A stretch of 64,000 nt of DNA, taken from Ipomoea triloba. Lineage: Eukaryota > Streptophyta > Magnoliopsida > Solanales > Convolvulaceae. The first letter of the stretch is position 1, and each line of letters opens with the position of its first letter. The notes under the pieces are model-generated. The model was not told where the DNA came from. It worked only from the letters and a program-made list of their open reading frames with translations, and did no database searches. The translations under genes were made by a program, and so were the position numbers. Shown here one piece after another: positions 1 through 11,639 of the stretch. The DNA is taken from positions 29,522,396-29,586,395 of the forward strand of contig NC_044916.1 of NCBI RefSeq assembly GCF_003576645.1. The letters run 5' to 3'.

Positions 1-63
1 ATCCAACCTTTCTCTTTAATTTTTTTTTTATTTCTTATTTTTAAATAATAAATATGTGCACAG

Positions 64-2656
64 ATACCTTTGTCGTCGGCAAATGAAGACTTGCAACCAA
101 TCCTCTCCGGCAAAAGGAGAATAATTGCCCTCAACAAGAAGGATTTGGCCAATACCAACATCATTCATGTACTCCTCATTCCCTCACCTCTCTCTTTCAC
201 GGATTCTATTCTATTAAGCCCTATGTTTCTGATATCTGTAATTGCTGATTCTCTGATAATTTTTTAATTTTTTACTTGGAGTATATCAATTTTTGATCTT
301 TTAAGAACCATCCATGGTTGCTTCACTAGTTGGGTATGCTTACTCCTTTTATTTTAGACCTAATATACTCTTTCTTGCCCACGTAAGGCGAAATTCCTTG
401 CCCCGGGCCTACACAACATGATTTGTGGATGTGTTAAATCACACTGATTCGGCTGGTTAAATGGGAGGACCAATACCTAGTGCCACAATGAATCCACCAC
501 ATATTGCTTATAATCTGTCACCCGGGAACCAACTTACATACTGTGCGGGCAACCTAGCTAATATACTCTTGAAAACATAAAAGAATCTCATTTGATCTTT
601 CCTCTCCTAAAGTTTTGATTTTTTAATTTCTTCTAATAATCAACACATTGAGTTTAATTCTTATTGCTGATTTGCATAATTTGAGCATTTCTTGTTGCTG
701 CCCATAGAAGGCACTAGTGTTCTTGATGATAGCTACACTATGTGCAAGAGAAACTGTGACATCTATACTATCAAAAGTTCAAGCCTGTCCATCGAGATAT
801 TAGTGCATAAAACCATGTCATATAAGCTTGTGTCGATTATGTTTCATACCTTGAAGTTCCACAGTGGAGGCAATATTCAGTCCATTGCTGTAGTGCTCTC
901 TGATTTTACATTTTAGTGATCTGCATTTGATGCTAACATTTGTAGTGACTTGGTTGCATTCAGAGGTGGGTTCAGTACTTCAATTCGTGTAAACAAGAGT
1001 GCCTTCCCATTAATGCACACAGTAGAAGCTCGGTACAAAAGGTTAGAATTGTTTGTCCGTGACCCTTTTTCTATTAAAAAAATATGTAGGCTTGTATATC
1101 TAATAATCAACATTCATGTTCTGAAGCTGCTTGATCTTGCGGAGTTTAAACTGAAGGAGGCAATTTCCAGGGAACCCACACTTCTAGTCATGGTACTTGG
1201 GGTTCCGAATGTTGGTAAATCAGCACTGATCAATTCCATCCATCAAATTGCATCGGCTCGTTTTCCAGGTGAGGCATATTGCATTGCTATTTTCTCCCAT
1301 GCTATAGAATCGTGTAAGGGAAATCTAATGGTAATATTGTTTTGGATGCATTTCTCTAGCAGTGATGGTTTTGAGATTTGTCTTAGCGCAGGGAAAGAAA
1401 AAAAGAGCCGCTGTGGGGCCGTTGCCTGGTGTGACTCAAGATATTGCGGGATTCAAGGTCAAATGTTTAAAAAAATTTAGTAGCTATGCATTTCTGCTCT
1501 CAGATGTTTATGAATTATTAAAACTTAGTGAATCTCAACCTCTGGTTTGGGCCTGGGTTATATTTTATTGGGAATATCTGAACATGTATTTCATAATCAT
1601 AATTTCTCCATGTGTAGTTTCCCTAGATAAGGATTCCATATGGCCTCTCGTGATCACATCTAGTGACGATTTTTGTGGCTCCAAATGTTGTTATTTAGAT
1701 TCGTATATTTTTTCTGCAAAAGACAAATGCCTTGTTATCTCGTATTTTTCATAATTATTTCTAAAGTATACATATTGAAATTAAAATATGATTTTATGCA
1801 GATTGCACATCAACCTAGCATATATGTCTTGGACACTCCAGGGGTGTTGGTACCAAGTATCCCTGATATAGAGACTGGGCTCAAGCTAGCACTCGCAGGT
1901 CATTCCTCTTTTTAACATAACACTTCAAAGTTTCTTGATTTAATTAATTATTTTTTTTGGGGGGTTTAAAAGGTCATATGATTAGTAGGTTTCTTTGCAA
2001 AATCTTTGTTCAGGGTCAGTAAAAGATTCTGTAGTTGGTGAAGAGCGAATTGCTCAGTACCTTTTGGCGGTTTTGAACACTAGAGGCACTCCTCTTCACT
2101 GGAAGCACCTGATTAGCCGAGAATCCGATGATCTTCATCTTGATGCTGACAACAAACCCGAATACAATATGAAGGACCTCCTTATGCAGAGGAAGCCTAT
2201 AGATAAATCTGATCTGCGCTACGTTGAGGTAATGAAAAGCTTTTGCTGCTTAGTGGTAATAGTTTGAGAACCCGAGATTGTTCACTTGATGAAAGGTCGG
2301 ACTACTTATGTCATCCACTATGATGATCAATCAACACGAATCATTGTTTCAGTTGCAGCATCATTGTTATGGATAAATCTGATCTTTCATGTTTTGATAT
2401 TCGATGCATGCAGGATATGGTTGGTGCGGTTCAACAGGCGCTCTGTGTTACGCTCTCAGAATTTGACGGTGATTTGGAGAAGGAAGATGAGTTAGAAATT
2501 CTGATAGATCAACAGTTCGATGCTTTGCAGAAGGCATTCAAAATACCTCACAAGGCATCAGAAGCCCGGATAATGATATCTAAGAAATTCCTAACGTTGT
2601 TTCGGACCGGCAAATTAGGTACCTTTATCCTTGATGATCTTCCTCATGAAACATAA
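64..2656 (+). CDS. MTG1: Circularly permuted mitochondrial GTPase (MTG1/DAR GTPase 2-like), 3' part of gene
   Basis: Seven exons join in frame: 64-168, 964-1041, 1127-1268, 1387-1457, 1802-1898, 2014-2228 and 2414-2656 (951 bp, 316 residues plus TAA). The 5' exons lie left of the window. The GTPase motifs are in permuted order: G4 (ALNKKDLAN) in the first exon seen, G1/P-loop (GVPNVGKSALIN) in the third, a PLPGVTQDI segment in the fourth, and G3 (VLDTPG) in the fifth. This G4-G1-G3 order defines the YlqF/RbgA/MTG1 family, which helps mature the large ribosomal subunit; the plant members closest to this one act in mitochondria. The last two exons carry the C-terminal ANTAR-like region (SVVGEERIAQYLL to FRTGKLG). 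All inferred junctions use GT-AG and keep phase. No lesion is visible. The family assignment is firm; mitochondrial targeting is inferred because the N-terminus is not in the window. Confidence 0.93.
360..570. mobile_element. Short insertion with 13-bp target duplication in the GTPase intron
   Basis: The 13-mer CTAATATACTCTT occurs at 360-372 and again at 558-570. It brackets about 185 bp (373-557) that is clearly more GC-rich than the surrounding intron. Length and duplication size fit a SINE or a small non-autonomous element. No coding capacity is seen and the family is not recognised. Confidence 0.6.
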
Positions 2657-3586
2657 TTCTAATATTTTCTTTCTTTTTTTCATTTCTGTATTGTACTACT
2701 ACTTACGGATTTAATGTGCTCTTGTTCATTTGAATATGATTTAGGAATTTAATTAGAATATATACTCAAAAGATTAGGGGAACCATGCATGTTGTAATTG
2801 TTCAGGCAGGTAGACATGCATTGCATGTGTTAATATAGGCCTTTACCTAATTCTTCAATGAACATGCAAGTAAATTACTATTTCAAAAGCAAATATATTA
2901 TTTCATGTAATGTAATCTTGTTTTAAAAAAGTGCTTTCTCTTTTCATTTGCTCCTATCCCTCATCGTTTACCTCATCTTGTGTTAAAAAGTGTTTAATTT
3001 TCTCTTTTCATTTGCTCCAATCCCTCATCTTCTACTTAATAATGATATCTTTATATATAATAAAATCACTGTTGCAAAAATAGCCGGCCTAGGCGCTAGG
3101 CGCCTCTAAGTCGAGGCGAATTGCTCCCTAGCGCCTAACTCAGTCGACTAGATCATGAAAGTGAATATTCAAGAATGCATGACATAATTTTTCAAAAAAT
3201 TAACTGGTTGAAAAGTACTTTTTTGAGGAAAATTCTCTTAGTGGGTAGTACCCAAACATAATTTACCCAAACATAATTTTTACAAATTAATAACCATAAT
3301 AAAATAACCAAAAAAATAGTCTCATAGTTATTTTAATAAAGATAAGGAAATTGGAAATAGCTAACTTACATGAGTCCAATGATTGGAACTAATTTGACAA
3401 ATGGAATTGTTGATTCTGGAAGCGAAACAGGACCAGGGTAAAAATTAAAAAAAAAAACGGTTTCAATTTCCAGAGGGTCTGGACCTAAGGGCAAAGTTAC
3501 TCAGAAGCAAGGGATATTTTTGAGCTTAATTTATAACCCTATGATTAATTTATCATCTTCTTAGGCCATGATTAATGTATTCTTCT
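2657..3586. other. Intergenic, no gene seen
   Basis: AT-rich sequence downstream of the GTPase. A short imperfect repeat occurs at about 2925-3030, where a segment with CTTTTCATTTGCTCC is present twice. A GC-rich patch near 3085-3150 with GGCGCC-type motifs resembles degenerate transposon termini; a related motif occurs near 21945. Nothing coding is supported. Confidence 0.5.
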
Positions 3587-3864
3587 AAGTTTGCTTGACT
3601 GGGAAGCCAATATCATATTATTTTGTCTGGGGATTAGGCAAAGAAGTTAACAATTGGCTAGTATTTCTTCTTGTAAGTGTTGTAAAAAACATAACAAATC
3701 AAATTTCTTTCAGAATTCTGTGTTATATATAATAATCCAATAAGAAATTTGGGTTGTTAATTTTTTAAAAATATTTACAAGAAAATATTAGCCAATTGTT
3801 AACCCATTTGCCAAATCCTTGGACAAAGTAATATGATGCTTGCTTTCCACAGTCAGGCAAACTT
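3587..3864. pseudogene. Inverted pair of pectin acetylesterase exon-3 copies (hairpin)
   Basis: The left arm 3587-3677 on + matches exon 3 of the PAE genes at 28-50 kb (motifs CLTGKP, SYYF, VNNWLV) plus its splice donor. The right arm 3775-3864 is the reverse complement of the same exon, with SYYFVQGFG and NWLIF readable on the minus strand. About 97 bp of intron-like sequence, homologous to PAE intron 3, separates the arms. By eye the arms are about 80% identical. Neither copy can be part of a working gene. A transcript across it would fold into a long hairpin. Confidence 0.8.
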
Positions 3865-4137
3865 ATCAGAAGTCAACCCCAAGTCCAAACAAGGCGATCC
3901 GGACCAAGGCGAGTCGGACTAATATGTGTGTGCCCGGGCAGCTGGTCGTTGCGGGCTATTGTCGATTGTTGCCAACTTTGAAGAAGACAACATGTGTTGA
4001 TGGAGATGTATTTTTTTTTTTTTTTGCCCCCGCCCAGATAGTAGGGGTTGTCGTGCGACTTTGACACATAAAAATTAAATTTTAAATACTTATTGTAAAA
4101 ATTAAATTGTAAATTATTTGAAAAAATTGGTTAATCA

Positions 4138-4330
4138 AACTATACACAGTGCCAAGGACCTTGTAGTCCAGTGGCATCAAACCCTTCCCTTTATACGGGA
4201 GGTGGTGGGTTCAAGTCTCTTGTGTTCAAGTCTCTTGTGCTTCAATAGGTTGAGAAAGTAGTTATGAACAGATACTGCATTGTAATAGAGTTAGTAGTAT
4301 TCAAAAAAAAAAAAAAAACTATACACAGTG
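4138..4330 (+). mobile_element. tRNA-derived SINE with intact target duplication
   Basis: The body, about 4152-4316, has a box A-like TAGTCCAGTGGC and a box B-like GGTTCAAGTC, and ends in a 15-A tail. The 14-mer AACTATACACAGTG flanks it at 4138-4151 and 4317-4330. A related copy lies at 44433-44587 and probably another on the minus strand at 33730-33856. An internal repeat (CAAGTCTCTTGTG twice) is specific to this copy. Confidence 0.85.
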
Positions 4331-4589
4331 AAATAAAGGAAGTAGTAAAACTATATTTCAAGTAAGCATTTATTATTAATTAATTATTCATTATCTTATA
4401 GTTATATTAACACTCCATTTACCAATGCTTCAAAATATTATATTAAAAACACTATTACTGTATGTTTAGCACATGATCAATCAAGATTTAAAAATAAAAA
4501 AATAAAAAAATAAAGCACTCTAAGAATAGACGATGCAAATATAGTTTTTATGTTAGAATAACACCATTGATCATGACATTGTAAGATAC

Positions 4590-5190
4590 TATAGCAACAC
4601 ATTCCATGATCAACCTTACCTAACTATCTGCAAAGCCCCATTGCCACACACATCTTTCTCAAAAAACCCCATTCATTCTATCATAGGTTTTGGCCATATC
4701 TAACTTCAGGGCAACCCAACCAACCCTACCCAATTGCTTTCTATTTACAAAATGATAAACTTCTGCAGCAATCAAAATATTATATGTAATAAGCCTATCT
4801 GGAATGAAAGCATGCACTTTGAGATTCAGAAATTATGTCACCCAACAATGGCTCCATCCTATTGGCTATCATTTTAGCAATAATCTTATACATACAAGAC
4901 TTACACAAAGCAATAGGTCTAAGATCAGTCACCGCTTCAGGAACATTCTTCTTAGGAATAAGAACAATATTGGAATCATTCAGACCAGTCAGAAAAAACC
5001 CCTTATTCAACAATTCATCACAAAATCAGTAACATTCTTACCCATCACATCCCAAAAATGTTGGTAGAACCCAAGGTTCATCCCATCTGGGCCAGGAGCT
5101 TTATCAAGAAACATTGAGAATAAAGCAGTCTTAACTTCCTCTCTCACAAAAGGACAACATAAAGCATCATTTTGAGGTTGGGAGATACGG
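4590..5190 (-). mobile_element. L1-type LINE reverse transcriptase fragment
   Basis: Minus-strand translation shows classic plant L1 reverse-transcriptase blocks across several frames. In order they are a KAPGPDGMN segment near 5100, SNIVLIPKK and LRPIALC with YKIIAK and ANRM between 4795 and 5013, and a MAKTYDRMEW-like catalytic block near 4690. Frames are broken, so it is dead. The ends are not defined; no poly-A or target duplication was found. Confidence 0.8.
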
Positions 5191-6373
5191 GGGAAAAGAA
5201 ATAAAGCACTCTATGAATAGATGATTAAAATGTGTTTAGTTTATATTAGAGGTATGTAATATTGACATGTTTGGTTAAAGGTTCTATTATACAAAATAAT
5301 TATTTTTATTTAATATCCGGATCTTTAACAATAACAAAAAGAACACACACACACATATACATATATAAAGTGAAGATTGATCTCAACCGTCCAACAAAAT
5401 TTATCAATGGTTGAAGGTTTTAGTAAAAGAAATACGTGGTCAATTTTATAATTATTGAAAAATTTTAAGAGTATGGTTCATTTTATAATATTGCAACCTT
5501 GAAAGTTTAGTAATGTTAATATCCTAGCCTTTAATTTATCAAGATGGAGGGTGTGGGTGTGTCCACACTTTTTATAGGGACAAGTGTTCTCACGTGAGCA
5601 TATGTGTGTGTATATATATAAAATGATTTTAAAATTTATTTAAATAAATATTAAAAATATAAATAAAAAAGAAATACAATAAAATTGATAAATCTCTTTT
5701 TATTCAACGATTGTCATAAATCGGACCAATCGGTTGGCCTTACATTGTGTTAAAAAAATGAATTTATTTATTTATTTAATCAAATATATTTCATGTATTG
5801 TCATCACACAACAAAAAATTTTATTAAGAAAATGATCCTTAAAAATAATTCTACGTACTAATAACATTAACAAATTCGAACCGGAGTATTTTACTGATGC
5901 CAATGTTTGTGTTTTTTAATATAGTAACTCGAACATAGACTATATATTAAGTTAATGTTTAGGATGGTTAGTGGGTGATATAAAATTATAAATACAAGAG
6001 TAAAGATAATGAATAAATAAATTATGGTCAGTTGGGAACTAAGAACGTTCTATATATTATCCGAATAGTATGTTAACCCCTAACTTAACTAACACACTAG
6101 CATAATATTTATAGGCAAAAATTGATTCTAATTGTTACAAGGAGCTAATAATACAAAGTGTGTGTCCATAGATAGTTTCCACTTTTCCTCACCATTAATT
6201 CCTCGTCCCACAAATCTCACGGGCTAATTTGCCAGGGATAGTTGTCCACTGTGAGCTGTTCGTAGTGCTATACCGTACCGGGTATTCAGCTGCACCATAA
6301 CAAACAATATCTTACTCAATAATTTATATATCTCATCTTGAAAATTCAAGAAAGAAAAGAAAGAAAGTATCAA
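5191..6373. other. Intergenic, AT-rich
   Basis: No gene is seen. A short CA/TA microsatellite lies at 5343-5365 and a (TA)n run near 5612. About 6230-6373 is the presumed promoter and 5' leader of the coiled-coil gene that starts at 6374. It shares the motif AGTGCTATACCGT with the region upstream of the paralog at 19365, so the two promoters appear to be duplicated together with the genes. Confidence 0.5.
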
Positions 6374-6680
6374 TGGAGAAAACTGGAAGCGGTGCCGACC
6401 AGGCGGAGACGGCAACTTCGACCTGTTGAGTCCAAGCCATCTGTCTAAGACGGCCGAAGAAGCAAACCTTCAATCTCTGATTTATGCAATGCTAAAAATG
6501 AATGAAAAACTGGAAACTGACGTTAAAGATATGAAGGAGGAAGTCCAACAGCTTCAAGCTTCCCTGACACTCAAGGAAGATAGTGCAACAAGGAGCACTG
6601 AACTCCTCAATGAAGCCATTCACGTTCTTCAGAGTGGTGAAGTTGAGGGTGGTGGGAGAATGGTGATGTTTGACTCTCTG
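6374..6680 (+). pseudogene. Small coiled-coil tail-anchored protein gene, copy 1 (split by retrotransposon)
   Basis: ATG at 6374 is followed by a reading frame that resembles the paralog at 19365: a GDGNFDLLSP block, then a heptad-rich coiled coil (EKLETDVKDMKEEVQQLQ, LTLKEDSATRSTELLNEA), a Gly-rich linker and MVMFDSL. The ATG is one frame off the rest, so a small indel lies near 6400-6425. The gene is then cut at 6680 by the 5' LTR; the missing end is at 18097-18149, where the frame continues as a hydrophobic tail (LLLFLFFFTVVIFLLI) and stops. No known family was recognised. The predicted protein would be a short coiled coil with a C-terminal membrane anchor. The ancestral structure is inferred from the target duplication CTCTG. 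Confidence 0.65.
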
Positions 6681-7070
6681 TGATACGGGCATATCCACAG
6701 TAGAAGAGGGTGAAAATCAAGATATGAAAGATAGAGAAGAAACAACTCATACTGCTAGGCCAAAGAGGGAACGAAGGAAACCAACATGGATGGCTGATTA
6801 CATTTGTTAGACTAAGTCTATTCATAATAGGATAGTATAGTTTAGTCCTAATATATATCATATTAAGAATCATAGTCATAAACATAATAGGAGTAACTCA
6901 GTATATAACCACCCTGCATGCCAGGGAAGAGGACACACAAGAATTATTTCAACTTCCATTCTCCTGCTATCTCTCTCTCTCTCTCTCTCTCTCTGATTTT
7001 CCCCCTCTCATTCCGTCCTTGGAGTTCGCATCCACTCAAAGCGGTGCCGGCTTGGTACGAGTTCGTATCA
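6681..7070 (+). mobile_element. 5' LTR of Ty3/gypsy element
   Basis: The LTR begins TGATACG and ends CGTATCA, a terminal inverted repeat with canonical TG...CA ends. It is preceded by the target duplication CTCTG (6676-6680). A TATATAA box lies near 6901-6907, and a (CT)n run at about 6970-6993 is shorter than in the 3' LTR. Differences from the 3' LTR at 17697-18096 are few, which suggests recent insertion. A primer-binding region beginning ATTGGTGCTTTCAT follows at 7071. Confidence 0.95.
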
Positions 7071-7085
7071 ATTGGTGCTTTCATT

Positions 7086-10000
7086 ATGTCCGACAACCAA
7101 GCTACAGCAACTCATCCTTGGGAGCAGGCAATTACCGAATTGCAAGAAAATTTTGACAGACAAACTGTTACAAACCACCAACTCATTCAAAAACTCATCA
7201 ACTCTGTTTCACGATTGGAAACGATGGTAACAACCAATATGAATGCAGTAGTGCAACCTCAAGTACAGGGAATTTTAGGACCTTCACCTGATACTCATCT
7301 GCAGCCATCTATGCAGACGGAGAATGGTCAAGGGACCCAACGATCTGTGCAGACGGAGAATGGTCAAGGGACCCAACGATTTCTTATAAAACTTGAGTTA
7401 CCTCGCTTTGATGGTTCAGACCCTCACGGTTGGGTATTTAGAATTCAAGAATATTTTGATTTTTATGATACACCCGACACACAGCGTTTGCGAATAGCAG
7501 GATTCACAATGGAGGGGAAGGCTTCCGAGTGGTATCAATGGATGAAGAAGAATAGATTGTTAACCACATGGAAGGAATTTTTGCAGAATGTCACAAAGCG
7601 GTTCGGTGAGTCTCGTTTTGAGGATTTCCAAGGGAAATTGTCAAAATTGACACAGCAGACCACAGTCACTGCCTATCAAGTAGAATTTGAACGATTAATG
7701 AATAAAGTTACAGGGATTGCAGAACCGATCCTTCTTTCCATGTTCATCGCAGGGCTTAAACCACTTATTCGACGAGAAGTGCAGATGGCACGACCAACAA
7801 CATTGATGGAAGCTTTTGATCTTGCTCGAGAATATGAGGCAAAATTGGAGGAAATTCAGGCTGAGCTTCAACCAGTTGCACGATCACCCTTAAGGTGGCA
7901 ACAACGCCAAATACCACCTGCAAACACTACACGGTCAGCCCCAGTTATAACACAATCATCCGTCCAAGACAAAAGGGAGACAACAACCTTAGCTTTACCA
8001 CCCTCAACTCAATCAACATCAAATCTTCCCATTAAACGATTAACACCTGCAGAGATGCGGGAAAAACGAGAGAAAGGTATCTGCTATAACTGTGACCAAC
8101 GCTGGTCAAACAACCATAGATGTCGAACCAGATTTCTGATGCTAATGGGGGCAGGAGATGACGATATAGAAGATCCACTCTTACAGGAAGACACCATAGT
8201 GCATGGGCAAGATGACATAACCTCAGGAGATATTTCTAGTCTAAACTCATTGGCAGGCCCAGGTAATCCTAGATCGCTTAAACTTTTGGGGGAAGTTAAT
8301 GGGCAAAAATTACAGATTTTAATAGATAGTGGTAGCACCCATAACTTTGTGCAACCCAAAATTGCGGAGCAATTACAGTTACATGCTTTGACAGTTACAC
8401 CATTTCGGGTATATGTTGGTAACGGAGATTCTCTAGCTTGTTCCCACAGTTGCAAACAAGTACCATTGACACTACATGGCACTGAATTCTTAATAGACTT
8501 CTTTGTGCTTCCAATTCGAGGCCCGGACATGGTGTTAGGAATTCAATGGTTACGGGGGCTGGGAAAGGTTGAGCATGACTATGCTAATATGTCCATGCAG
8601 TTTGAATGGAAAGGCCAACAGGTAAAATTGCAAGGAAATCACTCATTGACACCACAGGAAATAACTCTGAATCAGTTAGAAGCTCCAGTAGCAACAAGGG
8701 AAATACTGGAACTCTATGAGTTGTTCCTAATAAGTGGTCCTGAATCTCCACCAGAAGAAAATAATACTGAAAAATCTATACAGGAGATACAACTCCCTAC
8801 AGATATTCCACCAGAAATTATAACAGTACTTCAGCAGCATGAGAAACTATTCCAAGCACCTGCTACGTTACCCCCATATAGATTTTTCAATCACAGAATT
8901 CATTTACAGCCGGGAACCAAGCCAATCAATGTTCGCCCATATCGCTACCCACACTTCCAAAAAGAAGAAATCGAGAAGCTGGTTACAGAAATGCTAGATC
9001 AAGGAATTATCCGACCTAGTCAAAGCCCTTTCTCATCTCCAGTCCTACTCGTAAAAAAGAAAGATGGCACCTACAGATTCTGCGTAGATTATAGAGCCTT
9101 GAACGCTGCAACAGTACGAGACCAATTTCCTATTCCTACGGCAGATGAGCTCTTTGATGAGTTAGGCCAAGCAAGGGTATTTACAAAATTAGATCTTAGA
9201 GCCGGCTATCACCAGATAAGGATGCATGACCGAGACATATATAAGACAGCCTTTCAGATAAGGATGCATGACCGAGACATATATAAGACAGCCTTTCGAA
9301 CTCATGAAGGACATTATGAGTTTCTTGTCATGCCTTTTGGGTTAATGAATGCCCCGTCTACCTTTCAAGCAACCATGAACCGCATGCTCCACCAATCGTC
9401 TACCTTTCAAGCAACCATGAACCGCATGCTCCACCAATTCTTAAGGAAATTTGTGATAGTGTTCTTTGATGACATCTTGGTCTATAGTCAAACACTGGAG
9501 GATCACATTTACCACCTACAAGAAGTGTTTGGCACATTACAACAGTATGAATTCTACTTAAAGTTGAGCAAGTGCAGATTTTGTCAAACTTCTATCGAAT
9601 ACCTTGGTCACATAATTGATCAGGAAGGTGTGCATGCAGATCCTAACAAAATTGAGGTAATGATAAACTGGCCACAACCAAAAACCATTCGACAATTAAG
9701 GGGATTCTTGGGAATGACAGGATATTACCGTCGTTTCATAAAAGGTTATGCCAACATCGCAGCTCCGCTAACCGACTTACTTAAAAAGGATGCATTCCAA
9801 TGGGGGCAAAAAGCAGAGGAAGCATTTACGAACCTCAAGACTGCAATGACAAAGACCCCGATTTTAAGACTTCCTGATTTTAGCAAGCATTTCATTGTAG
9901 AAACAGATGCATCTAATGAAGGCATTGGGGCGATTCTGGTGCAGGAAGACAGACCAATTGCATTTTTCAGCAAAAAGTTGGGATCACGATTAAAAAACTC

Positions 10001-10927
10001 ATCAACATACAACAGAGAGCTTTTTGCCATTGTAGAAGCTGTACAAAAATGGAGACAGTACCTACTAGGGAGGTTTTTCATCATCCGAACAGATCATAAA
10101 AGCTTGAAGGAGTTGTTACAACAAGTAGTGCAAACCCCAACTCAACAACACTATGTTAGAAAATTAATGGGATATAATTTCAAAATAGAGTATAAACCTG
10201 GCAACAATAATAAAGTAGCAAATGCTCTTTCCAGAAGAGAAAAAGAGACAGCACCGAACAACTCATATGGAGAAGTATTCCTCACAGTAAGTAAACCAAT
10301 CCCAGAACTTATAGAGACTATACGAAAGGAAAATAACTCAGAACCTGACATACTGCAACTCCACCAAAAAAATATAGAAGGGAGACTACCTAATTATTAT
10401 GAAATCAAAGATGGCATGGCTTTCTACAAAGGCCGATATTGCATAGGAGCAAACTCTAAACTGAAATCTCACCTGCTACAAGAGTTCCATTCAACCCCAA
10501 TGGCAGGTCACACAGGGGTAACTCGCACATTGGTGAGGCTTGCAGCTAATTTTCATTGGATAAACATGAGGGACGATGTGAAAAAGTTCATCGCAACCTG
10601 CCAAATATGCCAACAAACCAAATATTCAACACAACCCCCTGTAGGACTACTCCAACCACTCCCAGTTCCTTCAAGAGTTTGGGAAGGACTACTCCAACCA
10701 CTCCCAGTTCCTTCAAGAGTTTGGGAAGATGTAACAAAACCACTCCCAGTTCCTTCAAGAGTTTGGGAAGATGTAACAATGGATTTCCCAGTTCCTTCAA
10801 GAGTTTGGGAAGATGTAACAATGGATTTCATAACAGGATTACCGGTATCACGAGGACAAGGAACCATCATGGTAGTGGTGGATATGCTTACTAAATATGT
10901 GCACTTTGGAACATTACCACACCAATT
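7086..10927 (+). CDS. Ty3/gypsy chromovirus Gag-Pol polyprotein (interrupted by gap)
   Basis: One long frame encodes a retrotransposon polyprotein. ATG at 7086 (MSDNQATATH) is preferred because upstream codons lie in the LTR and primer-binding site. Domains in order: Gag (WYQWMKKNRLLTTW); zinc knuckle CYNCDQRWSNNHRC; aspartic protease (ILIDSGSTHNFV); reverse transcriptase (YRFCVDYRALN, catalytic FFDDILVYS); RNase H (FIVETDASNEG, IRTDHKSLKEL); and the integrase H2C2 zinc finger with the first catalytic Asp in MDFITGLP. The frame runs into the assembly gap at 10928. The rest of integrase and the chromodomain-like end are found inverted at 15100-16056 and partly at 17171-17826. It contains five exact 42-bp tandem duplications (9213-9296, 9355-9438, and three steps within about 10640-10830) and one 36-bp duplication (7313-7384). 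These are not expected in a working enzyme and are probably assembly errors. Confidence 0.95.
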
Positions 10928-10952
10928 NNNNNNNNNNNNNNNNNNNNNNNNN
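10928..10952. other. Assembly gap (25 N)
   Basis: A run of 25 N directly after the gypsy pol frame. The sequence that should follow base 10927 is found at base 16056, read on the minus strand, so the gap marks a mis-oriented join rather than missing sequence. Confidence 0.95.
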
Positions 10953-11270
10953 GTGTGTATTGCTCAATAACTATCTTTCAAAAATTTGCGAACATGTTAA
11001 CACCTTGACAACATGCATATATAGTCTTTTGAGTCTTGATTATCGAAGCTAACTCCATATGCTAAGGCTAACTCTAGACTTGAATCAAGAGTATTAGACC
11101 CTGCCAATTAATCTTTGTCCAACAAAACACTATTCAATGGCTTATGCAGTGCAAATCTCGTCTTTTGTGACCCTATATGGTAAAGGACCATAAATAGGTA
11201 AACTAATCAAGGTTGCTTATAGTAGATCATCTCGAATTAAAATGTCAATAGATCATCTCGAATTAAATGC

Positions 11271-11639
11271 CTATAATTGTGCAAATCGCAGTACCGTACC
11301 CGCCTTTAGCAAGTTTTTTGGGCTGCTCGAATCCTCAGTAGCACTTCGCATAAATTCATCTTGAGGTCCATCATTCTCAGCATCATCACTTCTCTGTCGC
11401 TTGCCCTCATGGATTTTGGTGTTGTTGATGCATAACCCAGGCCCAATAGTAATAAGTTGGTCATAAGGGTTATTTGAGGTCCATTTGCTTTGATTGTTCA
11501 TCCATTGAGAATCTGAAATATCCATCTCTTGATCATCGGATAAACCACTATCAAGATGCATTAAATGCTCCTGAACATTAGCAACCTCTTGTTCTCCATG
11601 CGTCTTATACTGCTGCTGTTGTTGGGTAGCTTCTGACAT
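11271..11639 (-). pseudogene. Inverted copy of LINE ORF1-like fragment
   Basis: The 122-residue frame is the same as that at 21179-21547 (+), here within the inverted block. It is probably the same locus assembled twice; see the entry at 21179 for content. Confidence 0.6.

Noticed and set aside
950..1480. A 176-residue continuous frame as a single GTPase exon
   Set aside because: It reads through introns; the conserved blocks match the family only when spliced at the GT-AG sites given.
4140..4230. Possible tRNA gene from box A/box B words (also at 44.4 and 33.8 kb)
   Set aside because: No cloverleaf of tRNA length; A-tail and target duplications show SINEs.
5343..5630. Possible MITE between CA and TA microsatellites
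   Set aside because: No convincing terminal inverted repeats or target duplication could be found.
6918..7085. N-terminal extension of the gypsy polyprotein starting inside the LTR
   Set aside because: The extra codons fall in the LTR and primer-binding site, including the CT run; ATG 7086 is the credible start.
10556..10894. Repeating open frames on both strands (LGRTTPTTPSSFK, KSLGRCNN and others) that look like a repeat protein
   Set aside because: They are other-frame shadows of the three stepped 42-bp duplications in the integrase region and have no independent support.
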